DNA of 64,000 nucleotides from Rhizophagus irregularis (lineage: Eukaryota > Glomeromycota > Glomeromycetes > Glomerales > Glomeraceae), in NCBI RefSeq assembly GCF_026210795.1, contig NC_089445.1:1488001-1552000 (forward strand). The letters run 5' to 3'. How positions within the stretch are numbered: the first letter of the stretch is position 1; every line of letters begins with the position of its first letter. This document shows positions 1 to 12,026 of this stretch, one piece after another. The notes beneath the pieces were generated by a model, which made no database searches, was not told the DNA's origin, and was given only the letters and a program-made list of their open reading frames with translations. The position numbers and the translations under genes are program-made.

Positions 1-821
1 TATAATTTTATATGACTAGGCCATTTGTCATTTAATGTTGAATGTCTGAATTACGGTACCTTAATTTATTAATTTTTCTTCGTTATGCGTAAAGGTAGAA
101 TTTTTTTTGGTTACGTCGTAAATAATTTGATTTCCGAAATCCATATTTCTTATTATAATTCGGCAATTGCAACGGCACTTATGGTTTCATTTTGGAGGCG
201 GAATTGCGAAATTCAGGATCCTTTCGATATTTAGAATTTTCTTTAAAGTTTATCGAGTAGTTTAATGGTAATTTCATAGGATCATGTGTCCTAAATTTAT
301 AAAGTATAACAGTATTGCCGGTATGATATAAAAATTTTTATACTCAAGACGACAAACGCTAATCTAGTTGAAATAAAATCCCGATAGTCACAGTTAAAAA
401 TCTTGACAGTCAAAATCCCAAAGTTTTTTTTTTTAAGAAAAAAAAAATATTCCAATTAAGCATATAATTTTAAAAATGCAGTGACGCGGTAACAGGTTAA
501 TTTATTCAATATAATTAAGATATAATTTTATTAATACCAATGTAAATTGTTTGCAAATTATATTAATATTAATGCAAATTTACTAACTCTACTATATTAT
601 TAATGAAAGTATAGATAAAATACTATACTATATAGATTTTCATCAACTATACTACTATACAACGTCGGAGGTTATATCACACTCAATAACATTTAACCGA
701 AGTTTCATTGTTGTAATATATCTTTCTTTATCATATTGTACTTTTAAAATATTGTTTGTAATACCTAATGCCATATTAATTTCGTGATAAATAGAACATC
801 GTTCATTTCAAAAATCTCTAA
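1..821. other. AT-rich stretch without recognised gene
   Basis: No open frame, splice-coherent exon chain or repeat that I can support. Homopolymer A/T runs are frequent. Confidence 0.4.
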
Positions 822-1430
822 TTAAATCGAAAGAAAATTTCCGAGAATTATATTAAGATTCTTTTTTTTTTGCAATTTTTCATTAATAAATTTGCTTGAA
901 CTTAAAGGAATTATTCTTTTAATTATATGAATATTCGTAAAATTATCTTCTCTAATTGAATTATCCCAAATATAAAGTAAATCAGACAAATCAATATCGT
1001 CTATATGTAATGCTTGATTTTCTATTTGATCGTTAATATTATCGATTAAAATTTGTCTAATTTGTTGAATTAAAATAGAAATCTATTCCTGTCTTTAATT
1101 ACATGCCCATACATGGTTAAAATCTTCTTTCTCTATATTAACATGTCGAAAAAAAACGGTCTTTAAAAACCGAAAAATGCGATTTTTTAATTTGTTCTAT
1201 CGTAGGTATTTCTTCGATAAGGATTGAATCTTTTTTCTTTTCATTCTTGATTCGTAAAAATCTGTATACATGGTACCTTGGTCGCCTTGTAAAAGATAGA
1301 AGGCAGACTCCAAATCTACTTGTAATCTTCGATATTTGTAGTTACGTTTAAGAATTAAAAATTGTTCCAAATTAAAATATTCGTAAAAAATTTTCGTAAA
1401 TTTATTTCTATCAGTGTACCATTCCATCAA
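822..1430 (-). pseudogene. Degraded unrecognised protein-coding gene
   Basis: Three stretches on the minus strand look coding but do not join into one frame. The first runs from an ATG at 1430 (MMEWYTDRNKF...) for about 65 codons. A shift near an A-run around 1230 continues it as KDSILIEEIPTIEQIKK. A third stretch, roughly 1080 to 822, reads LIQQIRQILIDNINDQ and further to HIDDIDLSDLLYIWDN, ending in a TAA at 822-824. The acidic, Ile/Asn/Lys-rich composition is typical of AT-rich fungal proteins. I do not recognise the family and no catalytic motif is visible. Introns might explain one break, but I found no clean GT...AG pair. Either a decayed gene or an unsplit multi-exon gene. Confidence 0.35.
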
Positions 1431-2139
1431 AGAAAATATTAATTTTTAATAAAGATCTCGTTTTAATATTAATTCCCAAATGTTGTATATAATTATATTT
1501 ATCTTTCAAATGATTCAACATCAAAAAATTAAAGATCGTCTTCTTGAATTAATAGAAATTAACGTCTAACGATAATATTTTAATAATTTCAAAATCGTTT
1601 TGCTATTTTTTTTTTTCAAGAGAAATGCAACGACTTTATTGATTTATTTAAAAAAGAACAAAGACGGTAACTATAGCAAAAGAAGTCCAAACATTTACTA
1701 ATATACTGTATATATAAAAATAAAATTATCTGATCAAAATTTGGATTTATGGTTAAAAATCTAATCCATAAAAATGCATAAATTTTCACAATTTTTCATT
1801 TCAAGATATGATTGTCAATGATCTAATGCATTCCAGGATATGATCATATTTTCAGTGCTATGATATGTAAACTTCATGCAGATCGACCAGTGATATTGTC
1901 TTTATTATTTTTGCTTTAAACATTTTTGGAAATATTCTGAAAGGTTTTGGAGTTTGTTCAACAGGAGTATCACATTAATGTTACATATCAAACAAATTGT
2001 GTTTTTTTTACGGAGGCAAAAAAAAATTTTTCTATAGAATTTTTTTTTTATTTATATTCTTTTAAAATATATTACGTTGTTTTACAAGAACAAAAGTCCA
2101 ACAAAAAAATTTATAATATAAAATACCTAAAATATGTGG
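1431..2139. other. AT-rich stretch without recognised gene
   Basis: No supported gene. A 71-codon open frame at 1947-2162 is Phe/Lys/Tyr-rich low complexity and overlaps the upstream part of repeat copy A, so it is not called. Confidence 0.4.
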
Positions 2140-2530
2140 AGTCGCCTATACTGATAAAGTGAGATCATTTTTCATCGCCCACTAAATTTTTTTCATTATT
2201 AATACTAATATATTCTAAAATAAAAACCAAGATTCTATTTAAATTAATAAATTTATTGAAATACTCTATTATTAGATATACACGACGGAATTAATTAATA
2301 ATGATTAATTTATTTGTTGCATGTCACGATTGTCATGAATATTCTCCGAGTTAAAATTTCCCGAGTTAGTGTTACAGAAAATGTAGAAAATGTGATGAGC
2401 AATTTTTTTATATTGACATATTAAAATTTTTATATAAATAAAAGATCCAAAAAAAAAAAAAATTCGCAAAAAAATTTTTTACAAATTTTTCACAAAATTT
2501 TTTAGAAATATTTTTTTTTTCCCCAAACCC
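2140..2530 (+). promoter_or_regulatory. Conserved upstream region of dispersed family, copy A
   Basis: Sequence preceding the coding part of copy A is shared with the other copies. Recognisable blocks are a GTGGAG(T)CGCC...ACT segment at about 2136-2155, a TTTTTCATCGCCCACTAAAT block at about 2167-2190, and a CCGAGTTAAA(A)TTTCCGAGTTA-like block at about 2345-2370. The same blocks occur at 6590-6790 (copy B), inverted at 5560-5625 (copy D), and in part inverted at 11395-11450 (copy C). Shared non-coding sequence shows that copies moved or duplicated with their 5' flank. It probably includes the ancestral promoter; no TATA box is certain. Confidence 0.5.
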
Positions 2531-4140
2531 GAGAGCTATCGAACTTTTTAAGTTTGTACACACTCCTTTACCACTTATTTTAACCAATCGACAATGGTAT
2601 ACTATATCAAAGGACCCTCACGCACGTTTTGAGTGGCTTATCAATAAATACGGTCGCGCACATGCACTTTTAACGAACTATTTTAACAAATCGACAATGG
2701 TATACTATATCAAAGGACCCTCACGCACGTTCTGAGTGGCTTATCAATAAATATGGTCGCGCTCACGCACTATTCCATGCAGTGAGGCCTGGAAATAGCT
2801 TCATAACGCCGGAGGTAATTCAGGCTTTACTGTCAAAAAAAGCGATTTTGTCTCTTCATTTACATAACGTGAATCAAGTTGACTTCGATAGGATTCGAGC
2901 TTTTCAAAAGAAATTACAATCACCATGGGCTAGTAATTTACCTTTATCAATTTTTACTAAGCTAATTACTGAAGGTTATAGTATATTAAATGATCAAGAA
3001 CTTGCAACTAAAGGGAACGATATGGAGTTATTTCACTTCTTATCCGCAGGCCCTCTCGTTATTAATTTTGCTCCTCAAAAATTACTTCAAAATATCATCA
3101 ATGAAATGAAAGATTTAATTAACAATAAAAACCTTTCCCTCCCCGTCCAAAACCTACTTACGAAGATACAGTACATTATATTCAAGGGCACATGAGGAGT
3201 ATCCGCCAAAAGATGGTTACGAAAATAGTCGTCAACTAAACGTGGTAGTCAGAGCAATACTGATTCATCCGGATTTAGTACTTATATGAAAAAAAAATCG
3301 TCTATCATGAAATTTGTAACGATGTTAACGAACTCGTTATGCAAGGCGCTCTTTTAATTTTATTCCCTCCGACCCCCACCAAGCGATTGGGAATTAAATT
3401 TAAATTGACTGATACTGTCATGGAGGAAGCATTTCATTTATTTGAACATAGATTAAGTGAAATTGGTAATATTTTGATAAGCGCATTTCATGTAATTCGT
3501 AAAGAATCTAAATTAGCGATTGCTTTGAACTTTTATACGTTGGTTTCAAGTTGGATGTTAAAGATGTTGACCCAATTAAATCTACCAAGATTAGAATTAT
3601 CAGTTCATTCAAATTTATATTATTGGATTCTTAAAACTTATGGACCAGATTCTAGAAATACTCAAAGATGTGAGGATATCATTGAATCCAGAATTTGGGT
3701 AGATTTAAAATTACAAGAATCACGTGCCAGAACATCTTACATACATCATGTACTTTTAATACTTATGTCAATTATGTGGGGCTATCATGAAATTTGTAAC
3801 GATGTTAACGAACTTGTTATGCAAGGTGCTCTTTTAATATTATTCCCTCCAACTCCACAAGCGATTGGGAATGTCCTGGTGTCGTGCTATCGTTACTCGA
3901 TTAAAATCAACTTATTGATCTTGTGTTTAATTTGACTGATATTGTCATGGAGGAGACATTTCATTTATTTAAACATAGATTAAATGAAATTAACGATACC
4001 TTAGTCTTATTTCAAGTTGAAAATGTCTTGACAATTTACTACCAATATTTTTTAACGCAAAACTTGATAATTGTACATAGAATAGTAGATACTAAGTCCA
4101 ACAATTTATTATACTTGAACAATTTAATTTTGGTTGATTA
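2531..4140 (+). pseudogene. Dispersed gene family copy A (rearranged, frameshifted)
   Basis: The coding signal starts near 2550 with a KFVHTPLPLILTNRQWYT-like segment. A 103-bp tandem duplication (about 2578-2680 and 2681-2775) shifts the frame. The longest open stretch, 2782-3195, holds FDRIRAFQKKLQSPWASNLP and NDQELATKGNDMELFHFLSA. Further 3', a block HEICNDVNELVMQGALLILF plus a VMEEAFHLFEHRLSEI block occurs twice (about 3305-3480 and 3784-3990), so part of the gene is duplicated in tandem, again with deletions between the blocks. The intervening segment 3480-3770 carries HSNLYYWILKTYGPDSRNTQ. The family looks like a lineage-specific fungal protein without a domain I can name. Several frameshifts make function unlikely for this copy. 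Confidence 0.65.
2578..2775 (+). repeat. Tandem duplication of 103 bp in copy A
   Basis: Two adjacent near-identical segments begin at 2578 and 2681; both contain TCGACAATGGTATACTATAT and the following CTCACGCACGTT...GAGTGGCTTATC. The period of 103 bp is not a multiple of three, so the duplication itself breaks the frame. Confidence 0.8.
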
Positions 4141-4144
4141 AGAC

Positions 4145-5640
4145 TAGTAGATAAAAAATGAAATAATTCCATATCGTTTCCTTTAGTTGCAAAGTTCTTG
4201 ATCATTTAATATAAGATAGTTTAGTAAAAATTAGTAAGGAAGATTACCACAATTTCTTTTATTAGTTATCTTTACAAATCTTTTTATCACGAAGTGACAA
4301 ATTTTACGTAATGATCATGTAATTTTATAAATTAAAATAAAATCTTTGAGATCGTTTGTTCAAATATTACTTTTAACCAATACTATTAAGAATTATAATA
4401 TACTGAAAAATTTTAATAATTAATAAAGTGTACTTTTCTATAATTTAGTATATTGCTTTGAAGACTTAAGAAACTATTTTCTTGAGATTTTTTTTTATAA
4501 AAAAAAAATCTAATCAGCGTCTAGCCTTATAGTAAATATTTGTTCTATTTTAATAAGTTCGATAAGCTTTTCGTCATAATTTCCGAAATAATTAACGGAA
4601 ATAACGAAGGAAGTCATACCTGCATGAAAAGTTGCGTGAGCACAGCCGTATTTCTTGATTATCCATTCTAGTACATGCGTGTGAGGTTGTGTGCTATCGA
4701 AAAAAAGTGTTTAAATCCCTTTGCGTTTAATTTTGATAATTTGGGAAACTGAATTTGCTTACAATATCAGAAATCAGAATGTATGTTATATTATTGTCTT
4801 GGACTACAAAGCTTTTTTTAAAAGCGGATTAGCGTACGCCGAATGTAAATAATTCTAACCGAATTAAGTAAACTTATTCGTTTCACTGTTTCAAAACATC
4901 AATGAAACTAAGGTCGCACAAGCTTGAATAATAAAACTGATTATCATACTAACTTATTAGTGAAACTCGTGATATAAAATTTCTAACTGCTAATAATATT
5001 GTCCGTACTAAGAGAATCTTAGACGTTGTACGATAATATTACTTTTCTTGACAGCAATGCTTGAGTCACTTCTAAACTATTTTGTTAGTTTTGATAAAAT
5101 AAGTGGTAAAGGAGTACAAACTTGAAAATTCGTGAAACGGGTGTACCTTACACAAGGATGATGTTACTAACTGCGGCATTTACAGACTGCGCTCGTCTTA
5201 TTTTAAAGAGAATATTTGGAGGGCTATTATTCAATATGAAAAAAAAAAATTGTGAAGTTATTGTATTGCTTCACATTTAACTCAGTGAATTTATAATGCG
5301 TAACTCTTCCACGAATGAGGTAATTGTTTATCAAAGATAATATCTATACAGTCAAAGTTCTCTATAACGAATCCCACGGGCCGGATATTAAAATTCGTTA
5401 TAGTAAGAAATTCGCTATACTAAAAGCCATTTTATTATAAATATAAAGATCTGTACCTGAACTTTTCTTCATTATAGCAAATTATTCGCTATATAAAAAT
5501 TCGCTATAGAGAACTTTGACTGTAATGTCTAATAATGGAATTTTTCAACAAATTTATGAATTTAAATAGAATCTTAATTTTTGAATATAATATTACCGAA
5601 AAATTTAGTGGGAGATAAAAAATGATTTCAACACTTCCAC
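4145..5640 (-). pseudogene. Dispersed gene family copy D (inverted)
   Basis: The minus strand repeats the gene seen in copy A. Reading from high to low coordinates: the shared upstream block (about 5625-5560), a second upstream segment with the GCGCAGTCTGTAAATGCCGC region (about 5200-5165), AAGTTTGTACTCCTTTACCA (about 5125-5100), a GGCTGTGCTCACGCA segment (about 4650-4625), a TATGACGAAAAGCTTATCGA segment (near 4570), and finally the ATGATCAAGAACTTGCAACT segment (about 4217-4145). Internal spacing is longer than in A, so extra sequence has been inserted. The 3' end abuts the end of copy A, giving a tail-to-tail inverted pair. No long open frame survives. Confidence 0.6.
5349..5522. mobile_element. 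MITE, TA target site, mariner/pogo-like
   Basis: The element is 174 bp with terminal inverted repeats of about 24 bp: it begins CAGTCAAAGTTCTCTATA and ends with the inverse, differing at one base. Both sides are flanked by the dinucleotide TA (5347-5348 and 5523-5524). Termini beginning CAGT with TA duplication fit the Tc1/mariner superfamily (pogo/Fot1 branch). It has no coding capacity and sits in the upstream part of inverted copy D. Confidence 0.85.
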
Positions 5641-6589
5641 GTATATATCTCTTTTTAAGTGTTTTAATTCTTATTTATGGAACTATTTTGATATATTAAT
5701 ACGGCCATGATTTTTTTCTTGATATTCTCACGGATGATGTTTATTTAAAAAGATGGATAAAAAGTCTATAAATATTGGATAAAAAATCTATCACTATTTC
5801 TATCATTTTCACGGGAATATGATTTTCACAGCTGCGCCGTGAAATTAATGATATTGCAGGACTACGCCCGTGATAATCACGTTGCCACCGCAGTCTTGAC
5901 AACTTAATCCTTTAAGAACGTTAACATGAAATGTGACAAATAACATAATGCTTGGTTATAAATCTATAATATAAATTCTATGATTTCAACTAATTCACTA
6001 GAATTATTCTTTTCTATATTCAGGTCTCATTCTATTTATAGTATAAAGATTTTTATAAAGATTTTCATCAATATAAATTCTAAGTGTTGAAAATTCACTC
6101 GACCATAAAAGCCTTGCATTTTCGTCATCATCACTTATAAATCCTTTTACCGTCATCTCAACATCTCTACTAAAATTATTACACGTCTGCTTTTTCTATC
6201 AAAGTTTTAAAATTCTCAATTAATTTAGTAACTCCCGTTACATTTATAATTATATACTAATAAATAAATAATCCAATGAATTCTCAAGAATAGTTTTACG
6301 TCAATTACGAACGGTACACTAATATATTACATATTTCCACTTAAAGAACATTTTTTTTTTTGTCATTAAAAGCTAAAATGTACAAACCCATTTATGCAGA
6401 TGCCAAAGAACTTTTTCTTTCTTTTTACAAAATACTTTCTTTTCTTTAGCTAGCCGTTTCTCTTCTTATGATGTAAGTATATTCTTTGTATATTTAAAGA
6501 AGCTCAAAAACAAAGGTTCGTTAAGGTTACTCTTGTGGGAAATATGAAAAATTAAGCCGATAATATTTAGTATAACAAGTTTTATAAAC
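5641..6589. other. AT-rich stretch without recognised gene
   Basis: No supported gene, RNA or repeat between copy D and copy B. Confidence 0.4.
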
Positions 6590-7030
6590 GTGGAAGCGCC
6601 CACACTGCCGAAAATAAATAAGGTCATTTTTCATCGTCCTCTAAATTTTTCGGTTAATTCATATTAAAAATTATATTTAGATAAAATAAATGACTGATAT
6701 TATTTATTTAAACGATTAACTTGGAAGAAATGGTTACGTATATCACGAGTTTCGTTGAGTAAATTTTCCGAGTTAAATGTGATGATGTGATAAAAGCAAT
6801 CTATCCAAATTTTCGTTTATTAAAAATAGTATTTAAATTCAGGAAAATTTTTCTTCAAAATTTCTTTAAAAAATATTTTGCATAATACTTCTAAAGCTTC
6901 TCTTTAAATAATAAAAAGGCGAGCGCATGTCCTTCCAAGTCTGTAGATGCCGCAACTAAAAAATATCAATGACACTGTACCCTAAAAAAAGTGACATCAT
7001 CTCTATCATCTTTTGTGAGGTATAAAAACT
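6590..7030 (+). promoter_or_regulatory. Conserved upstream region of dispersed family, copy B
   Basis: Shares blocks with copies A, C and D: TTTTTCATCGTCCTCTAAAT (about 6629), a CCGAGTTAAATGTGATGATG block (about 6769), and GTGACATCATCTCTATCATC followed by TTTTGTGAGGTATAAAAACT (about 6991-7030). The GTATAAAAACT lies just before the likely original start codon ATGCAGCCACCC at 7031 and could be a TATA element. The same ATCATCT...TATCATCT block lies inverted at about 11210-11250 in copy C. Confidence 0.5.
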
Positions 7031-8283
7031 ATGCAGCCACCCTACGAATTGAATATCGAATTTTTAAGTTTGTACACGCTTCTTTGTCGCTTATTTTAAC
7101 CAATCGATAATGGTATGCTATATCAAAAGACCCCACGCACGCGCTGAATGGCTTATCAATAAATTCACGCACTTTTCTATGTGTGAGACTCGGAAATAGC
7201 CAGAAGTTTACTTTCAAGAAAAACAATTTTATCTCGTTCTTTCGTACGCCACCCAATAATGCACTTCGAAAACTATGATGAAAGCTTATTTAAAATAGAA
7301 CATAACTTGAATCAGGTTGACTTCGATATAATTTGTACCTTTCAAAAGTAATTGCTGTCACCATGATGGATCAGTAATTTATCTTTACTGATTTTTACTA
7401 GGCTTACTACTGAAGAATATACTATATATATTAAATGATCAAAAAGACAAGAACTTGCAATTAAAGGAAACGATATGTAATTATTTCACCTTTTATCTGC
7501 AGACCCTCTCGTTAATATTAATTTTTCACTTCAAAAATTACTTCAAAATAACAATGAAATAAAAGATTTAGTTATAAATAATAAAAAGTTTATATCATTT
7601 TCTTCCCGTCCAAAACCTATTTATGAAGATACAGTGCATTATATTCGAGTAATGCAATCTACGGCACATGAAGAGTACTCGCCGAAGGATAGTTATGAAA
7701 ATAGTCGTCAATTAAACGTTGTAGCCAGTGCAGTACGGATTTAATACTTATGTGAAAGAAATCGGCTATCATGAAATTTGTAACGACGTTAACGAACTTG
7801 CTATACAAGGTGCTCTTTTAATTTTATTCTTTCTAACTCATCCAAGTGACTGAGAATGTCCCGGTGTACGTGCTATCGTTACTCGTTTAAATTTGCTTAT
7901 TTATATTGACTGATACCTGTCATGGAGGAGGCATTTCATTTATTTGAGCACAGATTAGTGATATTTTAATGAGCGTATTTCAATTAATTCGTAAAGAATC
8001 CAAATCAGCGATTTCTAGTACTTCCTATCTTATTAAAGCTATTAAACCCAAGAGAAGTCATAAGAAAACTAATTTATTGTCGGATATTGACGATGTTGAT
8101 TCAATTAAATCTACCAAGATTACTAGGTCATTATCAATTCATTCAAATTTATATTATTGGATTCTTAAAACTTATGAACCAGACTCTAGAAATACTCAAA
8201 GGTGTTTTGAGTATATCAGAATTTGGATGGATTTAAATAAACAAGAATCACGTGCCAGAACATCTTACATCATGTGCTTTTAA
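7031..8283 (+). pseudogene. Dispersed gene family copy B (stops and frameshifts)
   Basis: The original start is probably ATG at 7031 (MQPPYELN). A one-base loss follows at the T-run near 7060, and the Gln codon seen in copy A at the LTNRQW position is TAA here. Homology with copy A continues through the NQVDFD segment, NDQELA(I)KGND, the EDTVHYIRVMQS segment (absent from A) and YHEICNDVNELAIQGALLIL. The only clean open frame is 7969-8283, from SVFQLIRKESKSAIS to SIHSNLYYWILKTYEPDSRN. Because B has segments deleted in A, and A has segments deleted in B, the two are independent relics of a longer intact gene. Confidence 0.65.
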
Positions 8284-9486
8284 TACTTATGCGTTAAATA
8301 GTATTAATAGTAAATTGTAGTATTGCTCAACTCATTACAAATACTATAAAAGTTTGAAAAAAGAAAGATAAAAATATATATATATTTCACCCATATTTTT
8401 CTCAATTTTTACATCTTTAAAATAAAAAAAAATACTTCTATTTATTTTCACACGTTTATTTACAATAAAGTGTGCTATCAATAGATCTAATATAGTTATA
8501 TAGCTGAGGAGAGTTTGTATATGACATGTTGTAAGTAATTTTATGCGTCATTGGAGAGAGAAGCTCCTATACTGTTACCAACTTACTCTTTAAGAGAGGC
8601 CCAATGTAAAGAAGGTTTTGAGGAGCACTATATATTTATAAAAAATTTAAAATAATCATTATGAACCATTTATTTATTACTTATTAAGGTAAGCATAAGA
8701 TCCTGGCTTAGCTTCTCAGTTTGTATGTGTGTGTTTTTGTGTGCTAGATTAGGTTAGCTTATGTATCTGTCTCGTATCTAAACTGGATATCATTTCTTTC
8801 CAGAAGCTTTTTTTTATGTAGTATGATGGTGGTTGATTATTTTCTTCCATTGGTACCAACCATACTTATGATATTTTTTTATTTTTAGCTTACAAAGAAA
8901 AGATATTTATAACTGCTAGTTTTTCCCTCCACAATGTTGAGTATTTCCAAAACTATATGTTGATTTTTTGGAAACTGTGTATAGCAGCCAAAGAAAATTA
9001 TTGATAGTGGAACCTTAATGTAAGGTTTGACAGACGTACCCTATCAGCCTATCTAGATCACGAATGAAAGACAAAGCTGGCTAGGAAGCAGCAACCTACT
9101 TTGTTGTATCTCTAATAATATGTGCAGAGATATTTACTTAATATGAAATTTATACTATGAGATACGAAGAAAATAGGACGGATATGTAATAATAAAATAA
9201 TAATGATCAAACACTTTATAGCTTAGTAGGACCCAAAAGTTTATTTAGTTAAATGAGTAGATAAGATATAGTGTTATGTTCTTTTGGTTTATCTACTCTT
9301 TTCGATTCATTCAATTTTACTAATATATAATAACGTCTGATGTAATATTCTTTATATTCTTTTTTTTCATTTTGCCAATTAATTGTAATCGTATCAAAAG
9401 AAAAATAGGATAAACTCCTTAAACTATAAATTTGAATATAGATAAAAAAGCGCACTGATTAACGTCAAACTGATAATATAAAATAA
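8284..9486. other. AT-rich stretch without recognised gene
   Basis: Nothing supported. A short minus-strand open frame (9249-9455) has no coding features and is left out. Confidence 0.4.
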
Positions 9487-9645
9487 CGGTTACGGTTCGC
9501 TGAAATCCATTTCGCTGAAACCCATTTCTCTGAGGCCATTTCGCCATACGGAAGTTTCACCGAAAGGATATTTCATCTAATAGGCATTTTGTCGAATAGA
9601 CATTTCGTTGAATCTTTTTCCCGAATCGTTCATTTCGCCGAAGAT
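9487..9645. repeat. Degenerate short tandem repeat (ATTTCGCCGAA-like)
   Basis: About ten imperfect copies of a 15-20 bp motif resembling CATTTCGCCGAA follow one another, for example TTCGCTGAAATCCATTTCGC at about 9497 and CATTTCGCCGAAGAT near 9631. It is more GC-rich than its surroundings. No function is evident. Confidence 0.6.
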
Positions 9646-10463
9646 AATTTACAACCTTTTTTATGGTTTTATTTTTAATTTTGATATTACATGATTATTA
9701 CACCTTGTATTAAAAAGATTACTAATATTATTGATAAAAAGGAATTGATGTAATTTTCTTACTAATTTGTACTAAATTATTTTTATTAAATGATCAAAAA
9801 ATTTCTTCAAAATCTTTAATTGAATATTACTTATGTATTTATGTATAAAAAGAAAATAAAAGTAATACGATCAGCCAATTATTTTATTAATCTTATAATA
9901 AAATTGATAACAATTTATTTTATTAATTCATCTAAAAAGTACTATTAAAAGATTCTTACACTATCCACTATGGACGAATTAGTATAATTATTATTAATTA
10001 TTATCCAACTATTAAGTTGACTTCCAGGTTATCTAATAATGTAAACTAGACTGAGGAAATTGGAAACAAAATTGTAGATGTTAATATTCTTAATAATAAT
10101 AATTAATTTACAGTATATTGTTATTACTGTATGGTTGATTGATTAATCATTGAATGAGCTTTTAAAAAATTCTACGTTACTATTCCTTATATAGTTAAAA
10201 ATGAATTCTTCATTTGATCGATAATGGAATTACAACAATCTGAATTGTTATAATGTAAGTTTCTATTATTGTTACTTAAAAGAAATATATATTAACTTAT
10301 TTTATATCGATGAAAATAGTTAGAGTATGACAGATCACTTGATTAGTAATCATATCACGAGATCAATATTTGGTAAAAATAGCTCTGAGAAACAATTAAT
10401 AAATGATTGATGTACACTAAAAACGTTTATTTCACATTGATACTTAATAACTTTCATATAAAT
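9646..10463. other. AT-rich stretch without recognised gene
   Basis: Nothing supported apart from A/T-rich low complexity. Confidence 0.4.
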
Positions 10464-11530
10464 TCAAAAGACAACTTTGAAAATCAAAAAATTATATAAA
10501 TGACAATTATAATTCACCGAAAAATTTTTTAAATGACTAATTAAAATAGTAAGGTTTTGGACAAAACGAAAAAGGTATAAACCTTTATTTATAATATTTT
10601 GAAGTAATTTGTGAAGAGCCAAATTAATAATGAGAGGGCCTGAGATAAGAAGTGAAATAATTTCCTTTAGCTGCAAGTTCTTGATCATTTAATATACTAC
10701 AATATGTATATCCTCGCTCACATTATGAGATAGTAATTACTTTTCTTACCACTAATGCTTGAACTACTACTGGCATTACGCTATTATTTTTGAGTCTAAA
10801 AGTACGTGGACATATTTATTATTAATTTGTATAATGAACGTAAAATTTAAATGCAAAGAAATTTTTTAATTCTCTTCATTACAGAAACTTAACATTTTTA
10901 ATCAATATAGAATCGATATCGTTAAGTTTATCTTAACGGTATCATTTTGATATCATTTTGATATCATTTCAATATCGATTTAATATCGATACGATATCGA
11001 AATGATATCACTTGAAAACTTAAAGTTTCTGTAAAGTTATTAGAATATTAGAATAGTAAAGAAATTTTTTTTAAAGTGGTACTTTATAATTTCTAATTCT
11101 TAAAGAAGTTTACACAAGGAATGGGTCCTTGATTTTCAAATTTCTTACCTCTTTTTTTAAATCACTGGGCGTGCATAATTGATGTTCAGCATAATTTTTA
11201 TACCTTACACAGAAGATGATAGATGATAGAGATGATGTCACTTTTTTAGAGTACAGTATTCTGAAAATTTTTATTAATGTTTTTAGCTGCGGTGTTTACA
11301 TATGCGGTTCGCCTTATCTGTTATGCGATATGAAAAAATTTTTAATACCATACTAATTAATTTATAAACAAAATTGTGATAAATTGCTTATCATATCATC
11401 ACGTTAACTCGGGAAAATTTACTTAGCGAAACTCGGGATATATGTAACAATTTCTTTATCTCTTGAATGAAGTTAATCGTCTATATAAATAATATCATTT
11501 TTTATTTAATTCAAATCGAATCGTCATATA
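10464..11530 (-). pseudogene. Dispersed gene family copy C (minus strand fragment)
   Basis: The coding relic 10464-10700 on the minus strand matches copy A around AATGATCAAGAACTTGCA and reads PLIINLALHKLLQNIINKG, the equivalent of PLVINFAPQKLLQNIINEM in A. Upstream, on the same strand, are the family's upstream blocks: the TATCATCTTCTGTGTAAGGT region near 11215-11196 and the AACTCGGGAAAATTTACTTA block (opposite orientation) near 11405. Much of the middle of the gene is missing and a small TA-flanked MITE occupies 10882-11031. It cannot be functional. Confidence 0.6.
10882..11031. mobile_element. MITE, TA target site, with GATATC-rich interior
   Basis: The 150-bp element begins CAGAAACTTAA and ends with the inverse (TTAAAGTTTCTG), flanked by TA at 10880-10881 and 11032-11033. 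The inside is a run of partly palindromic GATATC/ATCGATAT motifs, so the whole can fold into a near-perfect hairpin. TA duplication and a CAG start fit a Tc1/mariner-type derivative. Confidence 0.65.
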
Positions 11531-12026
11531 ATTTCTAACAATAGAATTTTCAATAAATTTTGAAATATTATCGACTTAATTTCCCATATTTTCCACAAGA
11601 AGACATTTTTTTGAGTTTTTGAATTTTTTATGTCATTAGACTAAAATGCACATAAAATTTCATCTAAGCGGATGCAAGAAAATTTTCTTTTTTTTTGTAT
11701 TAAACATTCGACAAACCAATTGGAAGGGTTACTTGACTATTAAGTAATATTATCCAGAAATTTGTATTATTTATTTCATGAGGAGTTGGGAATAATAGGG
11801 TTTTTTCTAAAGGGAAAAAAACCTCTAATGTTCCCCTTCCCATGAAATAGTAAATGGGTAATCTGGAGCGTATCATTCATTAGATATTTACTGTTTTAAA
11901 CCGGTCATTTATAAACTCAGCTAATCACTCGAAATTTTTAAAAATTAGTATATAGTGATTATAAGTGACACTTAGTGTGACAGGGGATTAATATTATTAT
12001 TCCTAGTAGCGAAGTAGCCCATAGAT
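11531..12026. other. AT-rich stretch without recognised gene
   Basis: Contains a short imperfect palindrome at about 11787-11850 (AATAGGGTTTTTTCTAAAGG and its partial inverse) but no gene. Confidence 0.35.
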
